Notes: a model not told the origin generated them from the letters alone. A stretch of 64,000 nucleotides of DNA from Gracilaria domingensis (GCA_022539475.1 VCMS01000029.1:186001-250000); one strand, 5' to 3'; counted from the stretch's first letter, positions 31,915-43,026 are shown. Numbers and translations: made by a program.

Positions 31915-32574
31915 TTGCTCGCACAGATTACGGAAGCACAGTATAATCTTGCTGCCGTCAAGAAAATCAACGAACTGATCCGTCGTGTTCGAGCTACAGC
32001 TACGCGAGGAATCTTGCAGCATCAACTCAACAAAGAAAAGCTGCATATACGCGCTTATAGTGACAGCTCTTTTTGCAACACCCCATCTCTTCACTCGCAG
32101 CTTGGGTACCTAGTTTGTCTTTTGGATGACACCGGACGCCATAATGTGATACACTATTGCAGCTACAAGAGCCGCCGTCTTGTAAGATCAACAATGGGTG
32201 CCGAGCTGTACGCTTTTTGTGATGCGTTTGACTATGCGTACTTGTTGAAACGGGAATTACAAGCCATGCTAAACTGCGACATTCCGTTAATAATGTTAAT
32301 GGATAGCGACTCCGTGTTCAAGTCTATCACAAAAAGCACTACAACCACGGAGAAACGTTTGATGCTTGACATCAAGGCCGCTCGCGAGGCCTACCACAGC
32401 ATGGAAATCAGTAATATTGGCTGGATACTGGGTACCGACAACCCGTCTGACGGTCTCACCAAGGACAAATCTTGCGTACGTCTTGAGGAATTGCTCGACA
32501 CAGACTTGTGCGACATAAGAATTCAGCAATGGATCATTCGCAGCGCAGACGAAAAGAAGAAAAATCGAGTGTAG
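31915..32574 (+). CDS. Copia RNase H region
   Basis: 219 codons continuing Pol: AYSDSSFCNTPSLHSQLGYLV, then SRRLVRSTMGAELYAFCDAF and the late GTDNPSDGLTKD segment, all typical of the copia RNase H domain that removes RNA from the RNA-DNA hybrid. It runs to the start of the 3' LTR. Confidence 0.85.
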   Translation: MLAQITEAQYNLAAVKKINELIRRVRATATRGILQHQLNKEKLHIRAYSDSSFCNTPSLHSQLGYLVCLLDDTGRHNVIHYCSYKSRRLVRSTMGAELYAFCDAFDYAYLLKRELQAMLNCDIPLIMLMDSDSVFKSITKSTTTTEKRLMLDIKAAREAYHSMEISNIGWILGTDNPSDGLTKDKSCVRLEELLDTDLCDIRIQQWIIRSADEKKKNRV

Positions 32575-32841
32575 ATTGTAGATTACTACAGTTTATCGAT
32601 AGTTTGGGCGGGATTCTTAGCGATATCGTCTGCGCAGCATCGTTCACTGTTTATCAGAGATAGAGAAGGAAGCATGACGCTCTTTCTTCTCGAGCCAGGA
32701 TATTCTTGTTGCAAACAGTAAACTGTTCTACGCTGCCGACCCGTGTCGGTACGCTCGCACGCTATCTTCTTCGCCCGTCCCTGTGGACAGCCAAAGAACC
32801 CGTGTTCTTTGGTGGGCACCGTTACCCCCCGTTTGTCGACA
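32570..32841 (+). repeat. 3' LTR of the copia element
   Basis: 272 bp, identical by eye to the 5' LTR except for three fewer bases in a C run; followed by the target duplicate CCTGA at 32842-32846. Confidence 0.9.
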
Positions 32842-32847
32842 CCTGAA

Positions 32848-32882
32848 ACTCTGGATGGGGTTCGACTGACCCCATCCAGAGT
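32848..32882. repeat. Perfect 14-bp hairpin next to the copia insertion
   Basis: ACTCTGGATGGGGT (32848-32861) and its exact complement (32869-32882) flank a 7-base loop. It starts one base after the target duplication. Confidence 0.85.
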
Positions 32883-33170
32883 CGAAGTGTTTGGCAACAA
32901 TTATGTGTACGTGCTTTTCGGTCATTTATTTGTTCGCTTTCCATCTGGAACTCTGCTCATTTTCGGACGGACCCATTGTTGCCTGACCGCAGAGTTGGGT
33001 TCTATTTATATTATAGAGTTCGGACACAGGAACAAGTTGTCAACGATAAACCCTCAAGAAGTTGTCCGTGCACAGAAGCAAATAACTTTACGAAATTCTG
33101 TTGTACCTTCGTCCATTGAGGAATATCGCAGGACTATGTTTTCTACATGATACAAATAATTGTTGCTTAC

Positions 33171-33322
33171 TCCTCGTGCAAACCTGCGTTTCGTCGATCT
33201 TTTGATTTCTAGACGCCTTTAATTTGGTCGGGAGATAGACGATATCTTCTCGTGCAAACCTATGTTTCGTCGATCTTTTGATGGCTAGACGCCTTGAATT
33301 TGGTCGGGAGATAGACGATGGT
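33171..33322. repeat. 76-bp tandem duplication
   Basis: Two units of 76 bp (from 33171 and 33247) share TTTCGTCGATCTTTTGAT and GGTCGGGAGATAGACGAT with few differences. No coding sense. They lie ~500 bp upstream of the secreted-peptide gene. Confidence 0.8.
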
Positions 33323-33708
33323 GTAGAAACTCAAATCTTAATGCACTACTGCACATTTCTTCACTGCTAAAGCAGTCAATATCTCATATTGAGATGAGAA
33401 AATTATCTACATTGGAGCACTTTTCCTTTTGCTCCTCTTACTGAAGCCTCGAGCTGGCCTCAGCAGCTGTAGATGGACAAATATCATGACGCCTTCCTTT
33501 TCAAGGGTCTCTGTTAAACCTTCAACTAGAACGTACTCTATAGCTTTTTGCGCGCTGTATCTGTTTGACGACATGTCGTCGGATAACCCCGCCCGTGGTT
33601 AGAGTATGCATCACCACACACACACCGCTGAGCCCCATAATATGACCTTAACCCTGGATATTCACGTATCCATACTGATGGAGCAAGTACTGGCCTCGCT
33701 CACACCAA

Positions 33709-33716
33709 TATAAAAG
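33709..33716 (+). promoter_or_regulatory. TATA box of the secreted-peptide gene
   Basis: TATAAAAG, 127 bp upstream of the ATG at 33843, with pyrimidine-rich sequence between. The match is strong and the distance plausible for a short 5' leader. Confidence 0.55.
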
Positions 33717-33842
33717 AAGACGAATCTTGAACTCCTTGGAAATTAACTCTTCGCAATTCAAAGTCTTTCTGTCTCATCTCTGATCTTATCTCTTCCAAGC
33801 ATTGGGTTCCCAACTGCAGTGTTTTTCTGGAACTGAAGCACA

Positions 33843-34151
33843 ATGGTCAAAAGCATTCTTTTTCAACTTGCTTTTGTGATGATGTTATCCTTCTCTTTCT
33901 CGACGCCGATCAGCAAAGAGCCAAATCATCTGACACCTGCAGCTCGTGTCAGTGCTTCTGCTGCCCTTGGAGTAGGTGATTATGGAACTTGCGTCGGCAA
34001 ATGCAGCAAGGCAGGTGCTTCTGTAGATAACTGCATTAAAGCTTGCCGTTTCCTCCTTTTAGTTCCTGACGGTACATTCGATGCGGCTTCCCCAGGCGAG
34101 ATTGTACCTGTTGAAGGCGCAAACACCGCTGGAATCGCAGCAACCGCCTAA
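33843..34151 (+). CDS. Small secreted protein with CX3C-X9-CX3C hairpin motif
   Basis: 102 residues. Residues 1-20 form a signal peptide (MVKSILF, hydrophobic core LAFVMMLSFSFS, small residues before the cut). The mature part has exactly four cysteines arranged C-VGK-C-x9-C-IKA-C, the spacing of alpha-hairpinin peptides, in which two helices are clamped by two disulfides. A hydrophobic, Pro/Ala/Glu-containing tail of ~35 residues follows. Such peptides in plants are antimicrobial or protease-inhibiting; here the role is unknown. The ATG sits in the context ACAATGG and a TATA box lies upstream. No neighbour within 2 kb suggests a pathway. Confidence 0.65.
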   Translation: MVKSILFQLAFVMMLSFSFSTPISKEPNHLTPAARVSASAALGVGDYGTCVGKCSKAGASVDNCIKACRFLLLVPDGTFDAASPGEIVPVEGANTAGIAATA

Positions 34152-36362
34152 GCTTACAGTGCGGTCACGATTGGCTACCTAAAAAGCCGCATCCATCGAG
34201 GTTGTATCTTGGAACCAGTTTAGCCGACGGAAAAGGGTGATGGCTTGTATTTAGGCTTTTGTTGTGCTCCTTCGTTGATCATTTACTGCGAAGCACAGTA
34301 AATCCGTTCGTTGGAAGGTTGAAAGGCTTCCATTCAGCATGACGCAAGGTCTTTGCCATTGTGAGCGCACACAAAAGTGCTCGAATCATTTACGAAGATA
34401 CTGTTCTTGAGAGTAAATCTTTTCTTGTTTGATTTGTACCGAAGCAACAGCATCTGGTCAGGCCAATACTACATACAACCAGGGGTAGCACATGTAATAT
34501 TATTGTCCCCGGAACCCTTTCCGCTTTCCCCCTCCCCCTCCTCCTGTTCCAGTGCTCTTCATTGTGAAAAGTATTAGTCATTTCTTTGTCTTGCTTGTTA
34601 GAGCATCTTATTAACGTTCCACTGGACTTTTACGAAGTGATTGTTCTATGGAGACATTCTTCGAGCTAACAAATTGGAATCTTACGCACACATTTATGCT
34701 GCGAAGGTCTGTGGCTTTGAGACAGTACAAGTACAACTCTTATGGAAAACTTGATTCGTTGTAGTGCAGCCACCGGCATTCTCACTGGGGCTCTGATGTT
34801 GCCTAGATGGTAAACGTGTTCTACCAACCCGTTCTTTCGTCATTCTCACACAGTTCATGAGAGAGTATATGAGACATGTAATGTGGAATTCGGTGTGACT
34901 GAATTGCTGCGGTGGTATACTTCTATTCCAAAAAAACTGTCGTGGGCTCTGCCGCAAAAGACTTCAAAGTTGTTTTGGAATTGTTCTTTTTCGTAACGAC
35001 CCTTGCTAAGCAAATTTTGTGAGTTGAAAGCTAACGCTGAAATTTGCTACCCTTTGCACCTCGACACTCCCAGACGGCTAAAATAATAACGGCATTGGTT
35101 CAGGCAGGCTCGGAATTGGCGCTTCTGGAGCAGTCTCTTCCGGAAGCAGAACAAGGGAGGAGCTGTAAGAGGTAGTCCAGGCGGAGAAGGAGGAGCAGGC
35201 GCATTAGCTCAAGGGGCGCGTTCATACTACAAGCTTCGTATGAATTGCTAATGCCCGCTTTGTATTTCATCTTTTTCTGAGTCGCTGGAGGTCAAGGTTG
35301 AGAGAAGATGATGGTGCATTCTCGACTATGGAAGAGGCTTCACATGAACTGTAGTTAATCTTCGCACCCACGCTTTTTACAAAGTCTGCTTTCTCCTGAC
35401 TTTCATTGGTTTTGACCGCTTTTGGATGTATGCTTTTCGTATGTCCAATGTGGGAGCTGGATAGGCGTACAACATCGTGCCGATGGGAGGAAGTTGTTGG
35501 GCTTAACGTGGCTAAGTTATTGAGTACTTTTATTGCTCACGCCTTGTCTCTGTTCGCTGCTTCGATTGTTGTTTTCTGGCGCTTTCTTGTGACTGTGAAG
35601 TTGTAGTTTGATATAGCTGAGCTCTGTTGCATTCTTTGATCCCGTTTGTAGAGTGCCTGGGGATGCCCATCATGACGATTAATACCTCGCGCTACGCACA
35701 CGCCCACTGTCGTGTGTTTGCATCCTTGGTGTTTTACGTCATGATGGACGCAGAAGCTTTCCGCGCAGGAGCGTTCGTCGACGTGGCAAGACATCCGTGT
35801 TCAGGCAGGTGTTGTATTCGATGCACATTCTTCATCACTGCGAACTTCCATCATCGCATGTTAGTTCAACTTAGTTGTGTTCAAAGTGCACCCCAGTCAA
35901 CAAGGCGCCAAATTCAGTGTGAACGAGCACGACTAGCAGACGCCGTGGCGGAGCAAGTCATCTTCCGCAGAAACGAAAGCATCAATGATCATCATCGATG
36001 GACGAGAATAATTACAGTACCTTCGCCGAGGTATAGGCGCGAAGCGCTGGGCGTCAATACACCAATGGGCGGCGAACACGTGCCCGCGGTGCTCCTCGAC
36101 GTACGTGCAAATGATCTGTAAGCCGCGGCTTTACAGAACGCGCTCCACGTCGCTGTGGTGTGCGCGGAGGGCAGGCGCTGCACCGCCCCCGAATTTATAC
36201 AGCGCTGCGCGCGCGGACGCGGCGGCTGCACGCGTCGACGCGCTTTCCAGACACAAGCTTGGCGGCCGCGGAAATGCCACACGGCTTGCGGGCGGCGCCG
36301 CGCGCGAATTGCACGCTTGTTGTTAAGCGCGCTGTGTGAGCCAGCGCATCTTCGTCGAGCGG
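34152..36362. other. Gene-free interval before TAF1
   Basis: Only short frames. Contains the nested inverted repeat at 35201-35254. GC rises sharply after 36.1 kb. Confidence 0.5.
35201..35254. repeat. Nested double inverted repeat
   Basis: Outer arms GCATTAGC (35201-35208) and GCTAATGC (35247-35254) and inner arms TTCATAC (35221-35227) and GTATGAA (35238-35244) are each perfect. As RNA this gives a two-stage stem with an asymmetric internal loop. The start resembles a tRNA A-box but no B-box follows. Confidence 0.6.
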
Positions 36363-36416
36363 CACGCGACGGCGGCGCAGCACGCGACGGCGGCGCAGCA
36401 CGCGACGACGGCGCAA
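36363..36416. repeat. Three 18-bp tandem repeats abutting the TAF1 start
   Basis: CACGCGACGGCGGCGCAG repeated three times (last unit with small changes), ending one base before the ATG at 36418. It therefore forms the end of the 5' leader. Confidence 0.85.
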
Positions 36417-36417
36417 C

Positions 36418-39400
36418 ATGGCCAACCGCGAAGGCGGTGGCGGCAACACAGGCGGCACGGGCTTCTTGTTTGGAAACATTGACAAGAGGGGGCGCCTGGA
36501 CGAGGACTATCTGGATGAAGAGACCAAGGATAACATCGATCACGTCGGAGGCAAGGTGGACAATAATGACAGGCAGCTGCGTGAGATTGAGTCGCTGCCG
36601 CTCAAGAAGGGCGTTTCCTCCGACGATGACGAAGACTACGACGAAGACCCGGAGAAACAGGATTACTTCGACATCGACGACCCGGATGAACTCGACGAGA
36701 ATACTCGAAAGGACATGAATCAGCTTGCCAGTCAGTCAAAGCCAGTCATCGACGAGGACGAAAACTATGACGACGATGACGACGACGACGGTGCTCAACC
36801 AGCCTCGCAGTCGTTGCAGCAAAAGGGCCCCGCTGCTGCCAAGGCGCCCGGAACACCATCGTCTGCCACGAGGAAAGTTTCGTCAACGTCTGCTGCCAAG
36901 AGCAGCGCGTTGACGCCGGAACAAGCTGCCCTGGAAGCGCAGAAGCGCCTCATGAAAGCCGCGCGCGAGGCATCGCAAAAGCCCGCGCTTGCGCTGGATC
37001 CAGTTGCCGCGGACGAAGAGGAAGAAGATCCTTTACCATTTACCAAGGTCTTCTTCCGACCACCGCCACCGTTGCGATTCGTCCCGTCACAGAAGCGTTA
37101 CGGAATTGTTCGCGAGCCGCAGACGGTGCAACTTGCGCCTGATGAGGGGAAGAAGCTGCAGTCGGCTCCGAGTATGCCGGAGGTCGACCCGGTTGGAGTT
37201 GTGCTAGCGCTGGATCGGAAGAATGTGCTTGAGAGGAAAGGCGTTCAAAGTCGTGCTGAACTTGTTCCGGTTTTCACTCACGAGTATCATGATGCTGCTC
37301 GCTTGGTGATCAGCTTTCCTTGGAGCCTGTTCAGGAAACACATGCGCTCGTGCAACAGGTGGACTGGGAGAGCGATATCAAGTGGGGTGAACCTAATGAC
37401 GATGAGGACGATGACTGGAAAACGGAGGCCGTTTGCGAGAAACCTGATGTTCAGATGAAGGATAGTGATGACGACGATGACGAGTTTGAAGATCCAGTGC
37501 AGCTAAATGTCCAGGACAGTGCTAAGGAGGCAGGTGCCGAATCTGATGATGACATTGAATGGGAAGATGGTGGTCTGCCTGCAAACGAGCCTGATGCTGC
37601 GAAGGCAGAAGCGATTAAGCCGCCGGATCCGATGGAAGTCCATATGCCAGCGACGCAGGTTTCAAGCAAAAGCAATCCAGATTCCAAACCGGCTGGCACC
37701 AAGGAAGACAAACCTCCGAATTCTGCCAAACTTGAGACAAAGAAAGATGACGAGGCCAAGACTAAGGAGAAAGAAAGCGAGAAGGACACTGCCACGGAAG
37801 TCAGTCTCGTTGTAGAGCCAAACAAGTTATTGGAGTCGATACCACCCCAGAATCCTGAACTTCGAGATGGCAGCTGGGTGCACGGAATCGCGTGGGATTC
37901 CCAAAGCGAAACCGACCCGGATGATGCGTCCAGTTCGTCATCTGAACCAACAAAAATCGCCGACGTTCGGAAGAAGCTTGCACGACTAATTTTCGATCTC
38001 AACGACGGGAACATGACATTCGAGCAACTGGCCGGTGAGGCGGTCGACGAGTCTCGCAACATTCACAACGGAAAGAAGGTTGTGGATGTCAAAGGACACA
38101 GTCGAGATTTACTGCAAACGACGGGGACCAGGCTGCAACAGCTCTTAGAAGCCGACCGGTTCAACATATCGAATGACTTGTACTACGCAAGTGGCTCGTC
38201 CACGCACCAGAGAATTGATCGTAGATCGATTCTTCGCGGCCTACAAAACGCTCCACCTGCAGTGAAATGCCAGACAACGCACTGTTCACTGATTACTCAG
38301 TCGCTGTTGTCTTTCAGAAGACCGAAGCTTACTGCGGATGATTTACCAAAGAAAATGACGTTGCAACCGTTCCGAAGAAAGAGGCCGAAAGGAGGCAAGG
38401 CGCAGATTGCGGGCCAGATCCCAAAGAAGTTGTCAGAACTACAGTGTTCAGTGAAAGACGCTTACCGGGTTTCTTTGTTCGAATATGCTCTTGAGCGGCA
38501 ACCTTCGGTACTGCCAATACCCGGCAGGCATCAAGGGTTGTCACATTTGCGAGGAAGAACTCCGCTGCAGAAGCAGCTCAGGCTTCAAAGAATGCAGCTG
38601 GTACTGCTGAAGCGGATACGGTTTTCTTGGCGCCTGATGAACCCCCACCAGTGAACGCCGGTGATATCGATGCGGATGGTAAGCCGCTGTCTGTCATTGA
38701 AAGCCATGTCTATTCGGCACCGTGTTATAAAACGGCGACTCCAACAACTGATTTCTTGCTTGTGCGAAATGATAACGAAATGTTTGTTCGCGAAATCGAC
38801 TCTGTGGTATCGGTAGGAGTTACGGAGCCGAAGATTGAGGTCATGGCTCCTAACACGGAGCGGTACAAGAAATTCGCCAAAGATCGCGTATCATTGTGGG
38901 TGATGAGGGAAGCTGCAAGACAACGCAAGGATTTCTTAAAGCAACAGAAGAAGCAACAGAAGGACGACACCAGTATTCGCGAGCACCGAGACGAACCGCA
39001 ACCTTTCATTGAGAAGGAACAAATATTCAGGGCCTTTCCCCGAAGAAGAACGTACCCGGAGACGTCGCTTCTTAAACTACTTCGTGAGATGTCTAAGAAT
39101 CAAAATGGGAAGTATGTCATTTCCGAAGATTTTACGAAGAACGCTCCCGTCAGAGAAGCGAAAGAGGCCGAGCTGCTTCGAACCCTTACCCCTCAGGAGA
39201 CGGCGGCGTATGAGTCAATGGAGGCTGGTTGGGAACATATGCTGGATATCGGTGTGCAAACGTTTACCTTTCCGAGTGGACAGGGAAATATTCTTGCGGC
39301 ATCGGAAAAGACTGGGCATGAAGCTGGAGTGGCGGTTGCGACGTTTTTGAAGTGCCACTTGCTCAAGACTCCATGGTATCAATCCCTGAATTTGCTTGCT

Positions 39401-41386
39401 GCGCAACGTGCGCAGCGAAAGGATTTAATGCAAGTTCTTTCGTTGGCAAGGATCGTAAACGACTTGAAAGAGGGAGGAACTTCAATGGAATCGAGGCTGA
39501 TGACTCTTTCTGCTGCCGAGCTAAATCACGTCCTTACGAATCATTACAGATTGAACCAAAGAAAGATTCCTGGTAATGTCGAAGAGCGAAGGGCTTTGAT
39601 CCGGGAGATGGTTCACAGGAAGCAGAAGAGTAATGTGCAGGACCTTTCGGATTACTCGAATGTCATTCGAACTGTTTTGAAGAAACACAGAGACGCTGGT
39701 CTGGCGAAGGGCGCCTCCATCGCGGCTACGGGGACTACAATGTCAAGCGGTACCATGCTTGGAATTCCTCTTGACATACAAAGGCGAGCACTCGAGGACG
39801 GCGACGTTGAAGACCTTCCCATCGAAGCTGATGACTACTTTCCGGAGCACAACGGCGCTCAGGTCTATGCCGATGCGCGCAAAGTGTTTGGAGAAAGATC
39901 GAAGAAGGAGGCTTCAAAGAAAGAGAAAGCGCCTTCAGCATCGTCGTCTGCAACTGCTGGCGGTTCAAGTTCGAAACAAAAAGCAGCGTCACAAGCGAGC
40001 GGGAGCAGTAGTGCTGGCGGCTCAGGAGCAGCGCCTGCATCCGGCGCTCCATCCAAGAAAGGCGGCGAATCTGCGAAAGACCCAACTCGCAAGCCCAAGA
40101 AGAAAATTTCGAGGCTGAAAGTGACAAAGAAAGTGAATGGTCCTGATGGAAAGCCGAAAACGGTGGTGACGTACATTACGGATCCCGAAGAAATAAAGCG
40201 ACTGAGAAAGCGTGCTGCTGCGAAGAACAAGAAGGAGAGCGGTCAGGGGGGAGCAGGAAGCGCAAAGTCAGATAAGCTGACGATTGCAATCGGGTTGCGA
40301 GACTTGCAGGGTGGCATAAAGAAGGGCAAGAAGAAGGCATCACCTGCGGACAAGAAGAAAGGGGCGAAAAAGGCAGCTGCTGGGCCGTCACAGAGTGCCA
40401 TGGACAAGCCGATTCAGAAGATCAGCGGGGAGAAGAAGGGCCAAATTGGAAAGATCAAAATCAGCACCAAGCAGATCAACAAACAAAAGGAGCAGGCTGC
40501 TTTGAAACGAAAGAGATCTCAGTACGGGGATGATATTGTGGACTATCGGGCAAAGAAGACTGCGAAGACTTCCCGTCGAAAGCGCAATGGGACAGTTGAA
40601 CTGAATGGAATCATTGAACAAGTCGAGGATGCTGTACGCAATACGGACGGGTACATCGTTCCCGGGGCGAGCCCGATATTGATCGCACGGCTTCACGACG
40701 GGGAGTCTCCCCCTCCGGGGGTGACGGCCACGAATCTGGCGGTTCCAGCGAATACTGGACTGGATTTCACGGCTCCGGTGGACGGGAAGACGGTGCCGAC
40801 GTACGCTCAAATCGTGAAGAAGCCCATGTACCTGAATCTGATCAGGCAGAAATGTAAGAAAATGAGCTACGAAAGCGCTGATCAGTACGTGGGCGACATG
40901 GAGCTGATGGCGTCGAATGCGCGGCTGTTCAACAAGAGGGCGGACGCGCAGTGGGTGGTGCAGCACGCGGTGTTGTTGCTGGAGGTGGCGCGGGAAGAGG
41001 TGCACAAGCGGGCTGACGACATCAAGGCGGCGGAGGAGATGGTGAAGTTGGAGAAGGCTGAAGCAAAGGCGTCTGCGGCGTCGAGCAAGCCCAAGAAGAA
41101 GAAGAAATCGGGCGGTGCGGGCAAGAGTAAGGGCGGCGCGAAAAAGGGGGGCGAGGAGAAGAAGAGTGAGGATGTGGTGCTTGTGCAGGATCACTCGGAC
41201 GACGTGGTTGAGGTGAAGGCGAAGGCGAAGCCAAAGGCGAAGGCGAAGGCGAAGGCGAAGGTGAAGGCGAAGGCGAAGGCGAGCTCGAAGGAGAGCTCGA
41301 AGGAGAGCTCGAAGGAGGTTGACGTGATCGACGTGGATGAGGCGGCGGCGGAGAAAGACGCGCAGGAGCCGATGGTACTGCTGTAG
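36418..41386 (+). CDS. TAF1: TFIID subunit 1 (TAF1), bromodomain-containing
   Basis: Largest subunit of TFIID, which recognises core promoters for RNA polymerase II. The N-terminus has the TAND-like start TGFLFGNIDKRGRLDEDYLDEETKD and long acidic stretches. The second piece has VDWESDIKW, SWVHGIAWDS and SLFEYALERQPSVLPI. The third has SVIESHVYSAPCYK, TDFLLVRN, RRTYPETSLLKLLREM and TPWYQSLNLLAAQRAQRKD of the central DUF3591 region, then Lys-rich linkers, one bromodomain (~40600-41020, with PMYLNLIRQKCKKMSY and NARLFNK) and a (KA)n tail. The frame changes twice (near 37.3 and 38.52 kb). At the second point the family pattern continues across the change, so a one-base indel or sequence error fits better than an intron. 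Confidence 0.9.
41221..41322. repeat. GCGAAG hexamer and AGCTCGAAGG repeats in the TAF1 tail
   Basis: A GCGAAG-type array encoding alternating Lys-Ala, followed by three 12-bp units encoding SSKE. In frame, so expansion changes only tail length. Confidence 0.8.
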
Positions 41387-42039
41387 CGAATGAGTGTAAA
41401 GGTGAGCTTTGGTTTTGTTTGTACTTTTTTCATTTTTTTTTTTTTGTTTGTTTGTGTGTTAGACGATCTACCGTCGGTACTAGAGAGCTCTCTAATAAAT
41501 CGTCACGGTTTGTGTGTTTTGTGTGTTTTGTGAGACTTGTGTGGTGTGTGCGCGCGGTGCACTCAGACGCGTCGCGCATTTCTGTTTGCATGTCTCTGCA
41601 TGTTATGAGGCCAACTGCAACGCTGAATCAGCGATGACGCCAGCACCTAGGATAAGCGCGAAAGACGTGAAGCTTGTATATGGTGTGCTGATTGTTGGCG
41701 TCATCGCCCTGTACTGTGCGAAAGTGGCGGTAACCTTCCGCTGGTATGTGCGCTTGCGATGCGAATGTTGCGCGCTCGCGATTTTGTGACGCAAACGCGC
41801 GAACGCCCAGAAAAGGCGTTTGCGAGTTGTGTAGCTCTCATGCAAAGCTTTGACGCTCGACACGTTTTGGCGGCGTTGAAACGCGAGCAACATTTTGGGG
41901 GGCAACTGAAAAATTTGAAGCGCGTTCGTTTGTTGGTTGGTTTGAGCTTGATGATCGTGTGCTTGAACGCACGCCGCCGCCGTCGCTCGGGTGCCAAGCT
42001 AAGCACGCTTTGGCAAAGCGCGCCGCGCGGACGAGTGAG
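41387..42039. other. Intergenic interval between TAF1 and the EDC4-like gene
   Basis: Holds a T-rich run (~41430-41450), a 14-bp palindrome TAGAGAGCTCTCTA near 41480 and a short frame with one hydrophobic segment (41634-41789) that I do not count as a gene. Confidence 0.45.
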
Positions 42040-42851
42040 ATGATGAAGCACGTCAAGATCCTCAAGAGACCGACGGCCACGCCGCCGCAAACGCCCTCCA
42101 CGCGCGTGCAGCGCGAGGTGGCGCAGCTGCTGGACGCGGCGCTGCATCGCGAGCGCGCGCGGCTGGAGGCGTCGTACCGCGAGCGGCAGGACATGCTGCT
42201 GCGCGCCGTGTCCGAGGTGCTCAACAACACGCTGGAGCGCGTGGTGACGGCCGCCACGCGCCGCGAGGTGGAGACGCTGATGCAGGCGTTCCTGAGCCTG
42301 CAGGAGGCGGCGCCCAAGGCGGAGCTGTCGGAGGAGGAGGTGGCGCAGGCCAAGCACAACTTCATCGGCGCGTTCGAGAAGCGCGTGCTGCCCGAGTTTG
42401 AGCGCGCCATCGCCGCCATGCTCGGCACGCTGTCGAAGCACGTGGAGCAGGCGGTGCACGACACGCTGCTGTCGCCGTCGGCGTGCGTGGTGACGAGCCT
42501 GGAGAGCGCGGCGGACAAGCTGCGCAGCGCCAAGGGCGCGGTGGCCGACATGGCGCACGACGAGGAGGCGGCGGACCTGGCGGCGGTGCAGGCGGCGCTG
42601 GACGCGGGCAACATCAAGCGCGCGCTGGTGCTGTGCGGCGGCAAGTCGATCCGCGTCAAGGCCAAGGCGGTGAGCGGGGTGCTGGACTCGTCGGTGCGGC
42701 CCGAGGACGCCATGGGCGGGCCGGTGCCGTCGATGGGCAACCTGGTGCGCTTTGCGGCCGTGCTGAGCATGGAGCTGAGCGAGCGCACCGAGGCGCGGCT
42801 GGCGTGGCTGTACGAGATCATCACGCTGATGGACGACGCGGAGTGCGGCGG

Positions 42852-42882
<31 letters not shown>

Positions 42883-43026
42883 ACGGAGGGCATGAAGCGG
42901 CGGCTGGCGGGCACGATCGAGCGGCTGTCCGAGTTCCAGACGACGGGCACGCCGGCGCCGGCGGAGGCCAAGCACGCCAAGCTGCTGCTGCGCGTGCTCA
43001 AGGCGCACTTGAACGGCATGAGCTGA
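42040..43026 (+). CDS. EDC4/VARICOSE C-terminal-like protein
   Basis: 328 residues from MMKHVKILKRP. Residues ~20-110 are a long charged helix (REVAQLLDAALHRERARLEASY), then FIGAFEKRVLPEFERAIAAMLG and VEQAVHDTLL. After a break comes the globular AAVQAALDAGNIKRALVLCGG...PVPSMGNLVRFAAVLSMELSERTEARLAWLYEIITLMD. This is the order and wording of the C-terminal region of EDC4/VARICOSE, the scaffold for DCP1-DCP2 mRNA decapping. The WD40 half is absent, so it is either a split or a reduced form. An (AD)n tract lies near residue 285. It ends 38 bp from the convergent HAT-repeat gene. Confidence 0.55.

Larger units (their letters stand above)
27335..32841 (+). mobile_element. Ty1/copia LTR retrotransposon, very young insertion
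   Basis: LTRs at 27335-27609 (275 bp) and 32570-32841 (272 bp) are identical by eye except for the length of one C run. Both are flanked by the exact 5-bp target duplication CCTGA. Inside are gag, protease, integrase, reverse transcriptase and RNase H in copia order. The element is nearly whole, with about two interruptions of the coding frame; part of the gag-pol relation could reflect the family's normal translational strategy. A GalEa-like clade, known from red algae, is plausible but untested. LTR identity implies recent insertion. Confidence 0.93.

Noticed and set aside
35199-35260. tRNA-like start (A-box-like TTAGCTCAAGG)
   Set aside because: No B-box, no T-arm and no cloverleaf; the perfect nested stems explain the sequence better.
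37451-38062. 203-codon minus-strand frame inside TAF1
   Set aside because: Ser-rich mirror of the acidic TAF1 linker; the plus-strand TAF1 motifs are decisive.
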